Shown here: in pieces, positions 35,485-48,700 of the stretch
How the letters are laid out: every line of letters starts with the position of its first letter
Position numbering within the stretch: position 1 is the stretch's first letter
Assembly (NCBI GenBank): GCA_947579665.1
Contig: OX388343.1
Span: 88,950,254-89,014,253 of the forward strand
Origin: Sympetrum striolatum
Lineage: Eukaryota; Arthropoda; Insecta; Odonata; Libellulidae
Length of the DNA stretch: 64,000 bases
Direction of reading: 5' to 3'
The notes under the pieces: generated by a model
Database searches by the model: none
Seen by the model: the letters and a program-made list of their open reading frames with translations, nothing else
Told to the model about the DNA's origin: nothing
Position numbers and translations under genes: made by a program

Positions 35485-36008
35485 AACTTAGTTTGCGACG
35501 AAAGAATACACCACCCTGTATCTTTTCATGGTAAAACTAATATTCTGTCCTGAGACGAGACTGAAAGTGATAAACTCCCACTGTTAGGTCTGTTAGAAAG
35601 ATGGAGAATGGAATACTTCGCGATATCTTCACTCTATTAACACACAATTTGTCATCGCGAATGAGAGATCTACAAGGAGAATCCTTAAAAAAAGTGAGGT
35701 AATGTTAAATAATTCTAGGTCAATCAAATGAAGCGGACTATGGTAGCAATCTTTTGTTTTGACCTGATTCTGTCAACAACTAACAGGTGGCGTGATAGTC
35801 CGGAGAGTTAATTTTCCGAATTTTCCATTGTATCTCATTGTTTGTGTTCTGCTAAAAAGTGTATTTCTAACTTCACTTGCTAAGTTATTTGTTTACCTTG
35901 GTGTCATTCCTGTTTATCAAACAAATTGTGTGAAGGATTGCTGAAGGCTTAAGCAAACTCAGAGCCTAATCATTACTTGCCTGTGAAGCTAAAGTTCACC
36001 AGGAAAAC

Positions 36009-36671
36009 ATGGCTATGATGCAGCGTAGAACTAACGTAAGACAAATATGTATATCTTCTAAAATGTGTCTTCGAAATGAAATTTATCATGTGAAATAATT
36101 GCTGAGTCTCTGTTTCTTTTTAGGTAAGGTTACCGCCTGAGGTAAATCGAATCCTCTACGTTCGTAACCTACCTTACAAAATAACTGCCGAAGAAATGTA
36201 CGATATATTTGGGAAATATGGAGCAATTAGGCAAATAAGAGTGTAAGATTTGTTGTATATTAATGATTATCTAAATGTCCAAACATTTTCCTAGTGATAT
36301 ATTGTTGTTTATTATGTTTTCATTGCGATTGATTTTCATGTATGTAATCTCCAGTGGGAATACACCAGAGACGCGAGGGACAGCTTTTGTTGTGTATGAA
36401 GACATCTTTGATGCAAAAAATGCCTGTGATCATTTATCAGGGTTCAATGTATGCAATCGGTACCTTGTGGTATTATACTATCAGGTAAAATGCTTATATT
36501 TATAGTCACTAATTCTCTTATACTCAATGATGCAAGTGAAAATTCCTGGACTAACTTTTAATTTATTTTTAGGCCAACCGGGCGTTTAAGAGGGTAGATG
36601 TCGACAAGAAGAAAGAAGAATTAGAAAAGGTCAAAACAAAATATGGTGTCACTACGGACGACAAGAAGTGA
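36009..36671 (+). CDS. SF3B6: SF3B6 (SF3b p14), U2 snRNP branch-site protein
   Basis: An RRM protein of the SF3b complex that sits at the branch-point adenosine in the spliceosome. Four exons: 36009-36035, 36124-36242, 36355-36484 and 36573-36671; phases close to 124 residues against 125 in human. It begins [23 protein letters not shown]2 is LYVRNLPYK, then [37 protein letters not shown] (RNP1 region), [18 protein letters not shown] and a basic C-terminal helix ending TTDDKK. It is nearly identical to the vertebrate protein through the RRM. The exon 2 donor is the second of two overlapping GTs, because only that one restores VGNTPE. AATAAA at 36898. All introns are under 115 bp, far shorter than in the neighbouring genes. 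Confidence 0.97.
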
Positions 36672-36897
36672 TCCATGGTTAATATGATTGTGAATATCAA
36701 TTTCTATGCACTGTTCTCATACGTCATGTAAGAAGAACGTGTCAGGACTATTTGACCAGAGTGGCCAGGAAAAGACACTAGTGCTCCACCTCTAGCCGTT
36801 CTAAGACTTGGTGTTTCATCGGATGTGTCGTGTAATCAGCTGTGTGACTGGTTCTCGTTTTATATGGAACGTTCATTGTATGCTTTAATGAGTAAAA

Positions 36898-36903
36898 AAT
36901 AAA
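36898..36903 (+). promoter_or_regulatory. SF3B6 poly(A) signal
   Basis: AATAAA, about 227 bp after the stop. Confidence 0.65.
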
Positions 36904-38474
36904 ACGCATTTGATTTTTTGCAGTTAAATTTAGTCGTTGTCGTTCTTTTTCGTGTAATTTTAGTTTATTCTTTTGGTAAGTTTTGCGATGTCACTAGGAA
37001 ATAAATAGGAGCGTGGGAGAAAATTCGAATGAGTGTGGAGGGTAAGAATATTCTGTCAGGTAGCTAAAAGTGAGTGTAGATTGTGCTGGAAAGCTTGTTT
37101 TATGATTTTCATATACAAATCCATAGTTTTTTTTTACTCTCAAAGTGAGTTGAAGAAATCAACGGAATACAATTTGTATAAGTCACCAAGTTCTTCTGCA
37201 GGGCTATTGCGTTCCCATTATTGTGTAAACGGATGGGTAAATTTCTAGAAGGACTCTTCGAGAAATTTACCAACGGATGAGTGCTTGCGATATTAATAAA
37301 AATATTCCTGAATGTGATCATAAATAATATAACTGTGAATAAGAAGGGTAGGATTTTATTAATCGGTGTGATATACCCACTTAGCATGTCTTTCATCGTT
37401 TTGAAATTATTATTTTATACTTTTCCAAGTATTATTAAAAATTTATTGGGGTATAGTTGATCGAATTTATAAATACTGCTGCTTTACAGGCAATGCTGGC
37501 CCCATAATTTCCCTCTACCATCACCAGTCTCTCGAAATTCAACGTTGATATCTCTATCTTTCCTACCTCAAAGTATTCCCTTAGTGCTGTTATCTATAGA
37601 CTACCATACCTTAATGTGTGACCAATCTATTACCCTCATCTTTTGATCCAAGTTTACATTGGATTCTTTCATCGTTTTCTTCTCTGAGTGATTTTCTAGT
37701 CTCTCAGGTGTCAATTGAATCTCATCATTTTTCCCTCTTTTAGTTACTAGTTATCACTTCGATTTTAATTTTACATGTGTTGATGTCATCTTCGTGGCCC
37801 ATTGAGAGCAGAATTCTTACCATATCATATTTTTTGTGAGTGTTGCAATATCAGTTGCAAACTCCAGCAAGTTTGTTTCCTCTTGTACCCTGTTGATGGC
37901 TAGACTTAATTTCTTGCATACTCAGTGTACATTAAATATCAACAGTAATAAGAAGCATTGCATGAGGAACCCTAAAAAGTTTTTATTTTAACACATTTGC
38001 AACCTGCACCATGTTCCATCACTGGCATGGTAATTTACTCCCATTTATTTTGCAATCTTAAGAATTTTGTTGCAGCTGCAGCTTTCTCTATATCCACTAT
38101 GGCAATGAATGTCATTTGGTTTCTGCATTCTTTTCCTCTCTATTTAATCTATTGCAATAACAGGCTCCCTAGTACATACCTTTAATTTAAAAAAATCCAA
38201 GAATATTTTGCTTTCTCCTCCTGTCTGATAAATGAATACTATGAGAATATTACATGTATGTGAGCTCTAGCCAATCACCTAAGGTGATTCTCAGTTGTCT
38301 TACCTATTCTCTGGATCTAGGGGCAATCACATTCTATTAAAACATTCATTTGCATCTTGCAAGTTCCCATAATCATGGTTATATTATTTCCCCTGTATCT
38401 TGTATATCCTACTTGGGAATATACTTATGTCTTGGAGAGAGGACTCTTCTGGAAAGTGGAAAGTCTTGGTTTAA
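36904..38474 (-). other. Spacer after SF3B6, with a doubtful LINE relic
   Basis: No host gene was seen. Between about 37780 and 38220 the minus strand shows scraps that could derive from a LINE reverse transcriptase (for example LLEFATDIATLTKN at about 37870 in place of a YADDI block), but they are too decayed to call firmly. The rest is featureless. Confidence 0.3.
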
Positions 38475-38990
38475 CCCTTAAAGGTCCAATCTTTTTTTGG
38501 TTACTCCATGGACCAAGGGAGGGTCAAAAACTGCCCACTTGTTTTTTCGATAAAATAATAATGAAACATAATATCTCTTCAGCAATTGCCTTCTTGGATT
38601 TTTAAAAACTTCTTACAATGATTTTTGTTGCTAAAAATTGTACTACTTTGATAAAAATAATGAAATTTTTATAATACGGTATAATTTAAAAAAATTAAAA
38701 TTAATTAAAAACTATTTGTCAAAATATATGATTCCATTTATTTAAAAAATATGTCGCAGGTTGGACCAAGGGAGGGTCATTTTGTGCCTATTTCCACTAT
38801 CACTACATTGCTTAAAAAAAGTACAAAATGCATCGACATATAGTTATCTTTAACAACCTATATTTGAAAATGTATATGTATGTATGTATATGTACCTTAT
38901 AAGACTGTATAACACCATTAAGTTCTTAAAACATGGTGGTGAATAGGAGAGTGGTGGTCATATTTTAGCCCTCCCTTGGTCCTTTAAGGG
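38475..38990. mobile_element. piggyBac-type MITE
   Basis: A 516 bp element flanked by TTAA on both sides (38471-38474 and 38991-38994), with terminal inverted repeats CCCTTAAAGGTCC and CCCTTAAAGGACC (right end as reverse complement). TTAA duplication with CCC termini is the piggyBac hallmark. The phrase GGACCAAGGGAGGGTC recurs at 38511, 38763 and inverted at 38970. No transposase. Confidence 0.8.
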
Positions 38991-39747
38991 TTAAGTCCCA
39001 GTGACTTCTTATTTTTGTATACTCCATTAAACATGTTTAATAATTTTGAGTAGCTAACTTATTAGCAAGAATTTCTTTTTACTGCAACACAATGATTGAA
39101 AAACTATTTTACATTTCCTTTTTCATGGAAAGAAGTTTTAAAAATTCAAATTAAACAAACATAAAAAATGTCAATTTAATTCTTTACATTAAATCCATTT
39201 CATGTTTCTATCCCCTGCAACATTTAAACATCATATAACTTTCCCAAAGAAGAATAGATTTGAAAAAGTCTGACAGGACTGGGGTAAAGCACCTTACCTA
39301 TTTGTTTGATCATATAACTTAGCTTCTAAGCTGAAATCAATCATCATCAAAAACACTGGACAGAAGTTCTAATTGTACTGATAAATGGATTACAGTTGCT
39401 ATACCTACAGCAGTATTTTTCCAGCTGGGAATTGCTCAAAGGGAGCAATAAATGGAACATGAAGACTAATCTTCAATCAAAATTTGTTGCTCTATGGTAG
39501 AGGCCGCCTTGGGTGGGTGTACCATGCTCTATCGATTCCTGTGTCACTCTTTAAATTTCAAAGGTAAAGTTGTTGTGATGAAACTCATATTTTTATTAAC
39601 ATAAATCAGTACAAATATTTTTGAAAACATTAAACCTTTGTGCAATTGAATAGGAATGGCATATTTTCAGAAGAAAATATTATTGTCTTAACTGCTATTC
39701 TGAACATTTATCATGCCTTCTAGTGTAAACTTGAAGATATAATTCAT

Positions 39748-39753
39748 TTTTAT
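39748..39753 (-). promoter_or_regulatory. Serine protease poly(A) signal
   Basis: AATAAA on the minus strand, 45 bp past the stop. Confidence 0.55.
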
Positions 39754-39797
39754 TCTTCCTTAGATTTTGTTTGACATTAGATTATTTTTTTTGCTTA

Positions 39798-42700
39798 TTA
39801 AGTAGTGTTATCAAGTATCCAGTCAATGTATTTGCCAACTCTGGTGTACACTCCAGGCTTTCTTGGTTCTCCACAACGGATGCCCCAAGACACAACTCCA
39901 ACAACATCCCATCTTCCTAATTCATTCATGACCACTAAAGGACCTCCTGAGTCACCCTATGGAAACATTTGAAAGTAATGCAACTATTAACTTCAACTAC
40001 TAACATAATCTTTCAATGTGAAATTGTTGTTTCTGATCTGTTAAATGCTCCCATATTGTATTGGAAACAATTTTTTCCTATCCAAATGTGTATGATCAAT
40101 AACAATTTAACCTGAATCTCTGCATAAATCTCGTGTTAACACTTTATGGAAGACACTATAATAGAAAAATTCAAAGGTTTACTTTATACTTCAAAGTATA
40201 AAATTTTTAATTTTAAATGTAGGAGTGGAATTTTCTTCATTAATATTAACACATATCACACAGACATCTGTAATGCACATAGATTTTTGTTATAGCATTG
40301 GCTGCTATTACCTCACAAGCCATTTATTTATATTTTTATTGAAAATTCTGTATATTTAAGTGGATTAAGTATGTTTCTAGAATATTTAACAGTGACAACA
40401 TGTTTGAAAGTTAAATTAAAATAACAAGACTATAATAATGTATGTATTTGTAAACAAAATCAAGCTAACACAACCTTTATTTTTATACTAGAAATTATTT
40501 CTTACTTAGACACCAAAGTTTATTCTATTTGTTGGACTATACTCACTTGGCAGCTATCCTTTCCTCCTTTCAATTCGCCAGCACAAAGCACTGTTGGTTC
40601 AATAACCTGAACAAATGATTCTCTGCAGTTTTTTTGTTTCCAGATTGGTACTTCTACTTCCAGTAGAACAGGACTGGCAGGACCACCAAAGTAAATGGTA
40701 CCCCACCCTGTGAATTTAATATTTGTGGAAAAGATAATGGTCGTGACAGTTAATTCAGTTAGCTAAAAGTTAACCACATAATATTCAGGAAACATAGGTT
40801 TTGATACTGTAGAATTAGAATGTCAATGCATCATATAATTTCATAAATTTATGTTTAGAAATTTCAATATGAAGATTGTAATATGTGAAATAGTCTTTAA
40901 CAAGTAGAGCTATATCAGATAATAAAGGATAAAAATCTGTTGAGCATGCAATGGCTGGATCACCTGGAAAGGGTGAAAACTACTTAAGGAGACATTATGA
41001 AGCAAAAACTACCTTTAAAAGGAGAAAAAGACCAAGTCTGTTATAATAGCAATTTTATAATTGAGTTATCTAGGAAAATTCTTGAAAAGGTTAAGTGGTT
41101 TATTTTAAAACTTTTCTGTTATTCTTCATTCAGGGCCAGAGATTTTCCTTACCTGTTACAATAGCCGAACGATTAGTAAGAGGGTCATTTTCTTCTATAT
41201 CTTCATCAGATGGACTTACTGGTGGTAGGCATGCAGGCCATATCAATCCATATTCAAATTCTACCTTGGATTTCAAAGCCAAAATTGCTATATCATTCTC
41301 GTAAGTAAGGCGATTGTAGTCCATGTACCGAATTATCTCTCCGACCTCAATGTTTACTTCAGCTTCACTTGGCTCATCTAAATGGAACTCTCCCAATCTT
41401 ATTCTGATATCACTAGCTTCCAAGCTGAGGGATTTAAAAGATTCCATTTTTAGCCCTTACAGATACTGAATTAGAGAAATTTCTGTTTATGTGGATATAC
41501 TCATGTGTTTTATTTTTAAATGATCATTGTATTGAATTTTTCTTTCTATTTGAATAGCCATAATACCCTATTGAATGCATATTTGATGGATGTTTATATT
41601 TTTTATCTTTTATCAAGTTATTATTTCATTGTATTTTAAAATGGTAATTTATTATCACTTAGTTGGTGCTGCCATTGCATGTTAAGGAGATTGGCTACAT
41701 ATTACATCCTTAGGTGTGCATAGGAAAGTGCTGGATGGAAAACATACATTATATTTTTAATTTTAGGAATACGATGAAATAATTTAAAATAGTATAGCAT
41801 ATGTATTTTAAAACTTTCTAAGATACAACCCATTTAGAGTTCATTACTATTCTATCCTTGATATGATGAAGACCAAACCAAAAGGGGTTTACTTCAATAG
41901 TTGTAAAGGACAGTGCAAAATTGTTTGGTCGTTTATTCCAATAACTTATTAGAAAAAATGATGGACCATCCTGAATTCTGTTTCTCAGAAGAGTTTCATA
42001 ATTGTTGTTTAGATTATTATTGTTCTCAAATAAAGTAGGTTTCATAGATGTTTGATTTAATATAATGAATAAATTAGCACGATTTCAGTATTTGCTTACT
42101 TGTGAAGACAATGGGCTGCAGTAAGTATATGTCTGTTTGTGATAAGTGTTCCCCCACAGAAATGAGTCTGTCCATCATCACGCATGAGAGCAGCTATCCA
42201 AGGCCAACGTCCTTCACCAGATACCCTCCAGCCTCCAACAATGCGGCCATCAAATCCAGGGGCCAGTCCACACCCTGCAGCAATTTTAAAATGTCACAAT
42301 CTTATTGTTTAATATTACCTTTTTAAAATTATTGATTCCTCAAATAAATTATTAGACTATCTATTGGACTTCTAATAAAAATACTGCCTATGGCTTGGTA
42401 TTTTTACATTAATTTTACTTAAGTAATATTGTAATGAGATCAAACACAAATATTTTAGTTGATGAGAAGTGATTCCTCAGAAATGGCTCATATTACAGAT
42501 AAAGACTAAAGTTTTTGATATTTTGTACATCAAATTTGAAGATTTTAGACTAAAGTAATACTTGTTTTGACAAAGTAAACTAATATCAGGAAAATGCTGC
42601 ATTCATATTATAAATCATTATTATCTAGGTACAGTCCTGGCCAATAGAAACGCAACACCTCCACAGCAATTTCGCGGGGAGTCACGTAACCTCTTGAACG

Positions 42701-45700
42701 GAGGAAGTTTGAGGGTTACATGACAACAGTGTAAGCGGCAGGGAAGGGCTCTGGGTATTGAGGATGCGGAGAAGGCGGATCGTTTTTCTTTCTCATGATT
42801 TTCCTAAATACCAGACTCGCAAGCAGCATAAGAACGTAAGGGAAGAAGGGCTCCGTGAATTAGAATATTCCACAGAACTTGCGGTCTGAAGGGTCAGCAG
42901 AAACTACGCGCAATCAAAATATGTTAATGTTAAACTTTATCTTGGGTAACAACATTTCACAGCTACTAACGTTGCCATTGATGATTGAGCACAATGTTTA
43001 ACTTTATTTACATTTGATAGACTAACCTTGTCTCGCTCAAATCTTACTTGAGCTTATAGGCCGTCCTTTTTAAGATCAAGCAATATCCATTCCTCATTTC
43101 CGAGCATTGAGGTAGCTGTAAAGCTGACAAGGGGGGACACTTTTGTAAGGGGATCTTGATGAAAATTTTTGTGGTGATGCAGTAAGTAATGAAAAACTGT
43201 ATTGGCGTTCATCTAAATGTCCTTAGTTTTGTTGTAATAATTAATTGAAAATAGACAATCTGAGTATAGGCAACTCTGCATTACACACCCACGCTAGACC
43301 AAATCTTTAAGGAATAACTCCCTGTTTTCGAGTAATTCTCAAATCTTATTTTTATTTCTTATGATACATATTTTCCTTGTTACTCACTAGTAGACATAAG
43401 GGCAATATTTCCATTATTTCACCTGATATATGATAAAATAACCTTATTTAAACCAAATGAACTTTGATGACGGAGAGCCTCGCCAAAAGTATGATGAATG
43501 ATGGTTTGTAAAATGCTTTCTCGAATTCAATGTTCGTTGGTGCTAACTATATTACCTGTCTTTTTGTACTTGATACAATAGCATTCGCAATCGTTAATTT
43601 TCATTTCATGATTAACCTAAGAATGTAGCTGTAAAACTGAGATAAATTTCACAGACAGATCTTATCCCATTCCATAATATTCATGTTTCTCAATCATTCC
43701 ATATATAAGAAGAGTTTTTATAGTTCTTCGAATACTGATTATTTCATTATAAGGGTTTCCAGGTGGAATCGAATCACTAGGGGCACCCAATTGACCATCC
43801 GTTAACTCATTTCATGTGTAACTCCCAGTATTACAATCCTACTTCATTTCTTATAGTATATATATATATATATATATCGAAAATTGAAAGTTGCATAAAT
43901 CTATGCCCAATCTCTGCTGAGTGTGTGGCTTGTGAGAGAAATAGATGAGTGATAAGCAAGGTGAAGAGGCAGGGCTGCTCAATATCATGGGAATTTTGCT
44001 TACAGTTTGGTAAGGACTCTATTCTCACTGTGGTTTCATTAGGCAAGGACTTTCCCTTCGCTGAAAATGAAGCATCTATGCTTGGGGCTTCATCTGAAAC
44101 ATCCTGGGTATGGGGAGAAATGTCGAGTGAAGAAATCTGATTGCGATGTATTATTTAATCGATTAAAATTTCTTCATAATCTGTGTTCAATTCACTTAAA
44201 AATATTAGAAGAGACTTTAAAAAATATCTAATCAAAGAATGACGAAAAAAATTTTAAGTAGAAGCTAAGCCATGAATTATGTATTTCTTTAGAAAGTTAT
44301 GATATAAGTGCTACTAAACTTCTGCAACGCCTCAGGATGTTTTTGAAAATTCTGCTTTGAATTCTCCTTCGAATACTTTGATTCTATGAGAAAACTGAAT
44401 TTACTGTAATAGCTACAGTTAAAAACTAGTTTCCTTATTTCTACCAAAATAATTGATATTCTTTTCTGACAGCTCTGGTTGCATATGATTTGGTTATGGT
44501 CAGAATCTTGGGAAAATACTGTTTTCTAGTTAAGGCTTTTCGTAGATCACCAAATTCAATTTAATCTCCGTTCCTTGAACCTCTCCCTTGCCATTTTGTC
44601 ACATATTTTTTATTGCCACCAATCCAATATAAAAATCTGCCTTTTTCCCTTGTACATCTGTTTTCATACCCTGTTAGCCATCTACTAATGCTTGACAGTA
44701 GGGAATCATGAAAATTACTTTATCTGACTTAAGAAAGAGGATGCTATAAATGCAATATGTAAAAATGCAATTTATTTTCAATATCTTACATTAGTAATAT
44801 AACAAACACTATTAGCTCCAAATCAAACAAACTTTTAGCTGTGTAGCAGCCTTACATATTTCAAAATTAATCATTTACCAAACACTACTTTTCATTGAAA
44901 TCAAAGATGTGTATTATCTTTTCTAGTCAATTTTTCTTCTATTTAATCTAATGATCTAACTGACTGGTGTGTTACATTTCACTTTATAATTTATTAAGTA
45001 CTTTGAGAATACATTCAAGGAAAGGGTAGAGGTGACTTTGCACATAAGAGTGTGCACCCAGGAAGATTCCCAAGGAAAAACGGACTTGAAAAAAGTCTGG
45101 TAGTTTGAAAAGTCTGCCTCCCGGATAGAGGAAGAACCCAAGTTCGTTTCCCGGCCCCGTCAGACTTTTTTCAAATCCGTTTTTCCTCGGGACTTTGAGA
45201 ATAATTACATGTTAACTATCATCATTACTGACTTACTCCTTCACTCCATTTTACTTTGTTTGAAATAAAGCTTTACTACTTGTGCTGTTTCATTGTACTT
45301 GCCTTGTTTTGAATCACTTGCAGATTGTGAATCAGGATTTTCTGAAGGTTTTGCAGATGTTTGTGGATCAAGTGGTATTGTAATTGATGTATCATTGTAA
45401 GAAGGTGCTGTAGAAAATTCATCTGGGCAGCAGACTCCAACAAACCTTGTTTTACATGAATCACCATTAATAATCTAAGATATCATGTGACAGAAGCAAA
45501 GAACACAAATTGAAATTGATCAGAAATTTTTTTCTGAAATTAGCAGATTTGTGGGGAAAATCTTCAAATGCCTCAGCTATTTTCATATTGCAAAGAAGTC
45601 AACTTTTATTAACTATGATATATATTGCAATTGCATGAATTTAGCTAAGAATCAAAATTAAAACCAGTCATAATTAGCGACCATGGCTTTGAATTGGACT

Positions 45701-48700
45701 GTGATCCCAAAATCAATAAGTCCCACTATGATGAAAAATAACAATTTGTACTTTTTCCAGAGTATTTATTAAAAACAATAAATGGAAACAAAACACGATT
45801 AGTTTCAGAGATTGATCTCCATCATCAAGTGACCAAGCAAAAACTTAAAGCATAATATATACAAGTAAAACTGGCGGGAAAATAAGGAAATAGGAGAAGA
45901 GGGGTGTGGGGGAGAGGACAAAGAGGTGAGTCAGGGGGATGGAACTGGAGGTAGAGGGACATTTTCAGTGTGTGGTAGAATGCATCGAATCAATGGGGAA
46001 TGGGAAGGGAAGAGGTGCTTGTTAACCACGTTACATTGTTTGGAATTTGTATGGGAGATTTCCCATTCCCACGTTTTTGTTTGGTAACTTGATGATGGAG
46101 ATCAATCTCTGAAACTAGTCGTGGTTTGTTTCCATTTATTGTTTTTAATAAATACTGTGGAAAAAGTACAAACTGTTATTTTTCATCATGACGTATTTCC
46201 ACAAGACATTGCCAGAGACTGTGAATTCTAGTCCCACTATGATTTGAATTGTAAGAATTTATAATTTAGGAAATTTCTTCTTCTTCCTTGGGGGTTAAAA
46301 CAATTCATGAGTTTATGATCTCTTCAACAACTATCGCCCATCTTCTTCTACATCTCATTAGCTCTCTCCAGTTAGCTATATCCATTCTTCATAGTTCTTC
46401 TGGCATCGTCAATTCTTCTTTTTTTGAGTTTTCCTCTAACATGTTGTAATTTTACATCAATCCGGTATCCATAATGGAAATTTAATTTTGAAATTCCCAT
46501 TCTCATTCTTATATCTACCATTTATGCATTGTGGCCCAATTATCATACTGTATTTATTGATTGATTATTCTTTGTAGGCGGAAATCTAGAAATTCTGTTT
46601 TCTATTTTCCTATTGGAAATTTTGTCTTTCCTTTCTATGTTTTGTCAGCCTCAGTGCCTAACATCCATTTGCCACAAATGGTATTTCTGTTATCTTATAT
46701 CTCTTAAGTTTTGATTTTTGAAGTATAGAGAAATTTCCTTGTAATATTCCACTTCAGATTGTTATCTTTAAACCAGGTTAACTCCAGATATTGGAAAGCA
46801 TTCATCTTTTAAATTCCTAACTATTTAGTTATAGTGCATCAATTTTTACCTTTCCCTTTGCTAAAACTATTTACCAGTATAAGCTGAGGCACCTAATTTT
46901 ATCTTAAAAACTGGGAAAACGAAACTAGTAGATTAAACAAAAATCCTGATAAGGCTTCTTGTATCTTACCTCTGATTCAATTTTAAAGGTTTCTGTGGAA
47001 TATCACTCATGTATTTGATCCCTCCTTTGTAACTTTGAAAATCATAACCAATTTGTTTGGAATGTCTAATTTCCTAAGGTAGGACAACACCATGTCTATC
47101 AACATTATTAAACACTGTGTTAAAATATCAACAAAAAAACCATGCAAAATCATGTCATACTCATGATATTTCTCAAATATTTGTCTACTAAATAAATATG
47201 ATCCATTATTGATGTTGATCACTTATAAAACTGCATTGGTAGTCACTAATAATCTTCTTAGCATATTCAGAAAGTTTGAAGCAATGGAGACATGAAATAT
47301 CATGTTGTGTACATGTTATTGTACTTCAATGCCTCTATAATTATCGCAGATTCTTTGATCATCTTTTTTATGAATAAATGTGATTGTTCCATCTTCCCAG
47401 CTTTCTGGTATTCTTTCCTCTTCCCATGTTTTACTTTTTAGATCATGTAGGTTAAATTCCTCCTTAAACATTTCTATTCATGTTTAATAAAGAAAATATA
47501 GCAACATAATAGTAATTATATCCCTGATAAAAATTTAGGCAAATTTTTATCAATATTATAAATTTAGAAATACATCCTTTAATTCATAACATTTTACAAA
47601 CACTATTGGCAAAATGTTTCCCTTTTTTGATTTTCTGCAGGTATTTCTCAAGAAAGTATAAATTTGTTTCAAATTAACATGGTATCTAGCTGGTAAAATC
47701 TGGTTTAAGTGTGACTACATTTAATCAAAAATCTCAAGAAAACTTACAACTTCCAAACTGTATTCTAAATTTATCGAATATAGATTTTGTACTCATTGCT
47801 TTTAATCAGAAATATATTTTTAAATGATAGAGTAACTAAAAAAATAATTAAGATGACCAATTATTAAAATTGATCCTTACACCTATTTATATTTAATTAT
47901 TTGGGTATTTTGGAATTTTAGATCCCTCATATTTCTTAAAGCTAATACTTACAACCCGTGAATGAGACAGAAATCAGGGTCTCTGTTCCCCCAGAAAATT
48001 CTTGTTTGTTTGTTGCAATAAATTCTTTTTTTGCATGTTCCCTTTATACCTGAGGAAGTGACACATGGTTGTTCTCTCTGAAAATACAAATTTTTCACAC
48101 TGAGTTTATTATTATCAAGCAACTTATTAGAAAAATCTCAATATATTTTTAACTTGATTCTTCTCAACTTTGTTCTCCTCTGGCCATATCTCCTCTCCCA
48201 TTAATACACCATCACTTAATATTATGTATTATAATTCACATGATAATTCTTAACTAATGGAATTACTATGTATGGAAATGATACTGATATCCATGTAATT
48301 AGATTTTGAAATGAATGATTTTTCACATCTTATAATACATATGATATAAAACAAAGATTTCACTCACCAAAAAATATATGAGCATAGCTGACATATTTAA
48401 GTCTATTTCTTGATTTAGTACTGAATGAGAGGATGAAAAATTATTGCAATATATACCTTTAGAAGAGAAATAGTTCGTATACGCTCATCAACTTGTAGAT
48501 CTTCTTCTGAATCCTCATAAAACACTCCACCATTCCAAACTCCAGAAGTTGCTACAGTTGGAAATGTATTTTCTGAAAAAGTATATTATTTTTTTATTAA
48601 AGTGGAATTTTTAATTTTCCATTACGATGAAAATATATGAAACAATTGCAGCTCATTTGGGGACTAGCTGGAACAGCATTCACAATTGATCCATTTACCA

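Larger units (their letters stand above)
42275..45302. other. Protease intron with assorted repeats
   Basis: A 3.0 kb intron. From 42630 it has a Tc1-like terminus (TA then CAGTCCTGGCCAATAGAAAC). 43046-43110 and 43670-43815 match parts of the 30 kb block. 43855-43877 is a TA microsatellite. 45068-45192 is a tRNA-like foldback. No further exon was recognised. Confidence 0.45.

Noticed and set aside
43744..43810. Minus-strand tRNA-like A and B boxes (GGTCAATTGGG and GATTCGATTCC)
   Set aside because: Spacing is too short and no cloverleaf forms; it is part of the dispersed repeat.
45276..45467. Alternative minus-strand frame through the protease linker exon, using a GT donor
   Set aside because: It keeps phase with the next exon but destroys the VCCPDE CLIP ending and gives a leucine/glutamine/histidine text unlike a protease linker.
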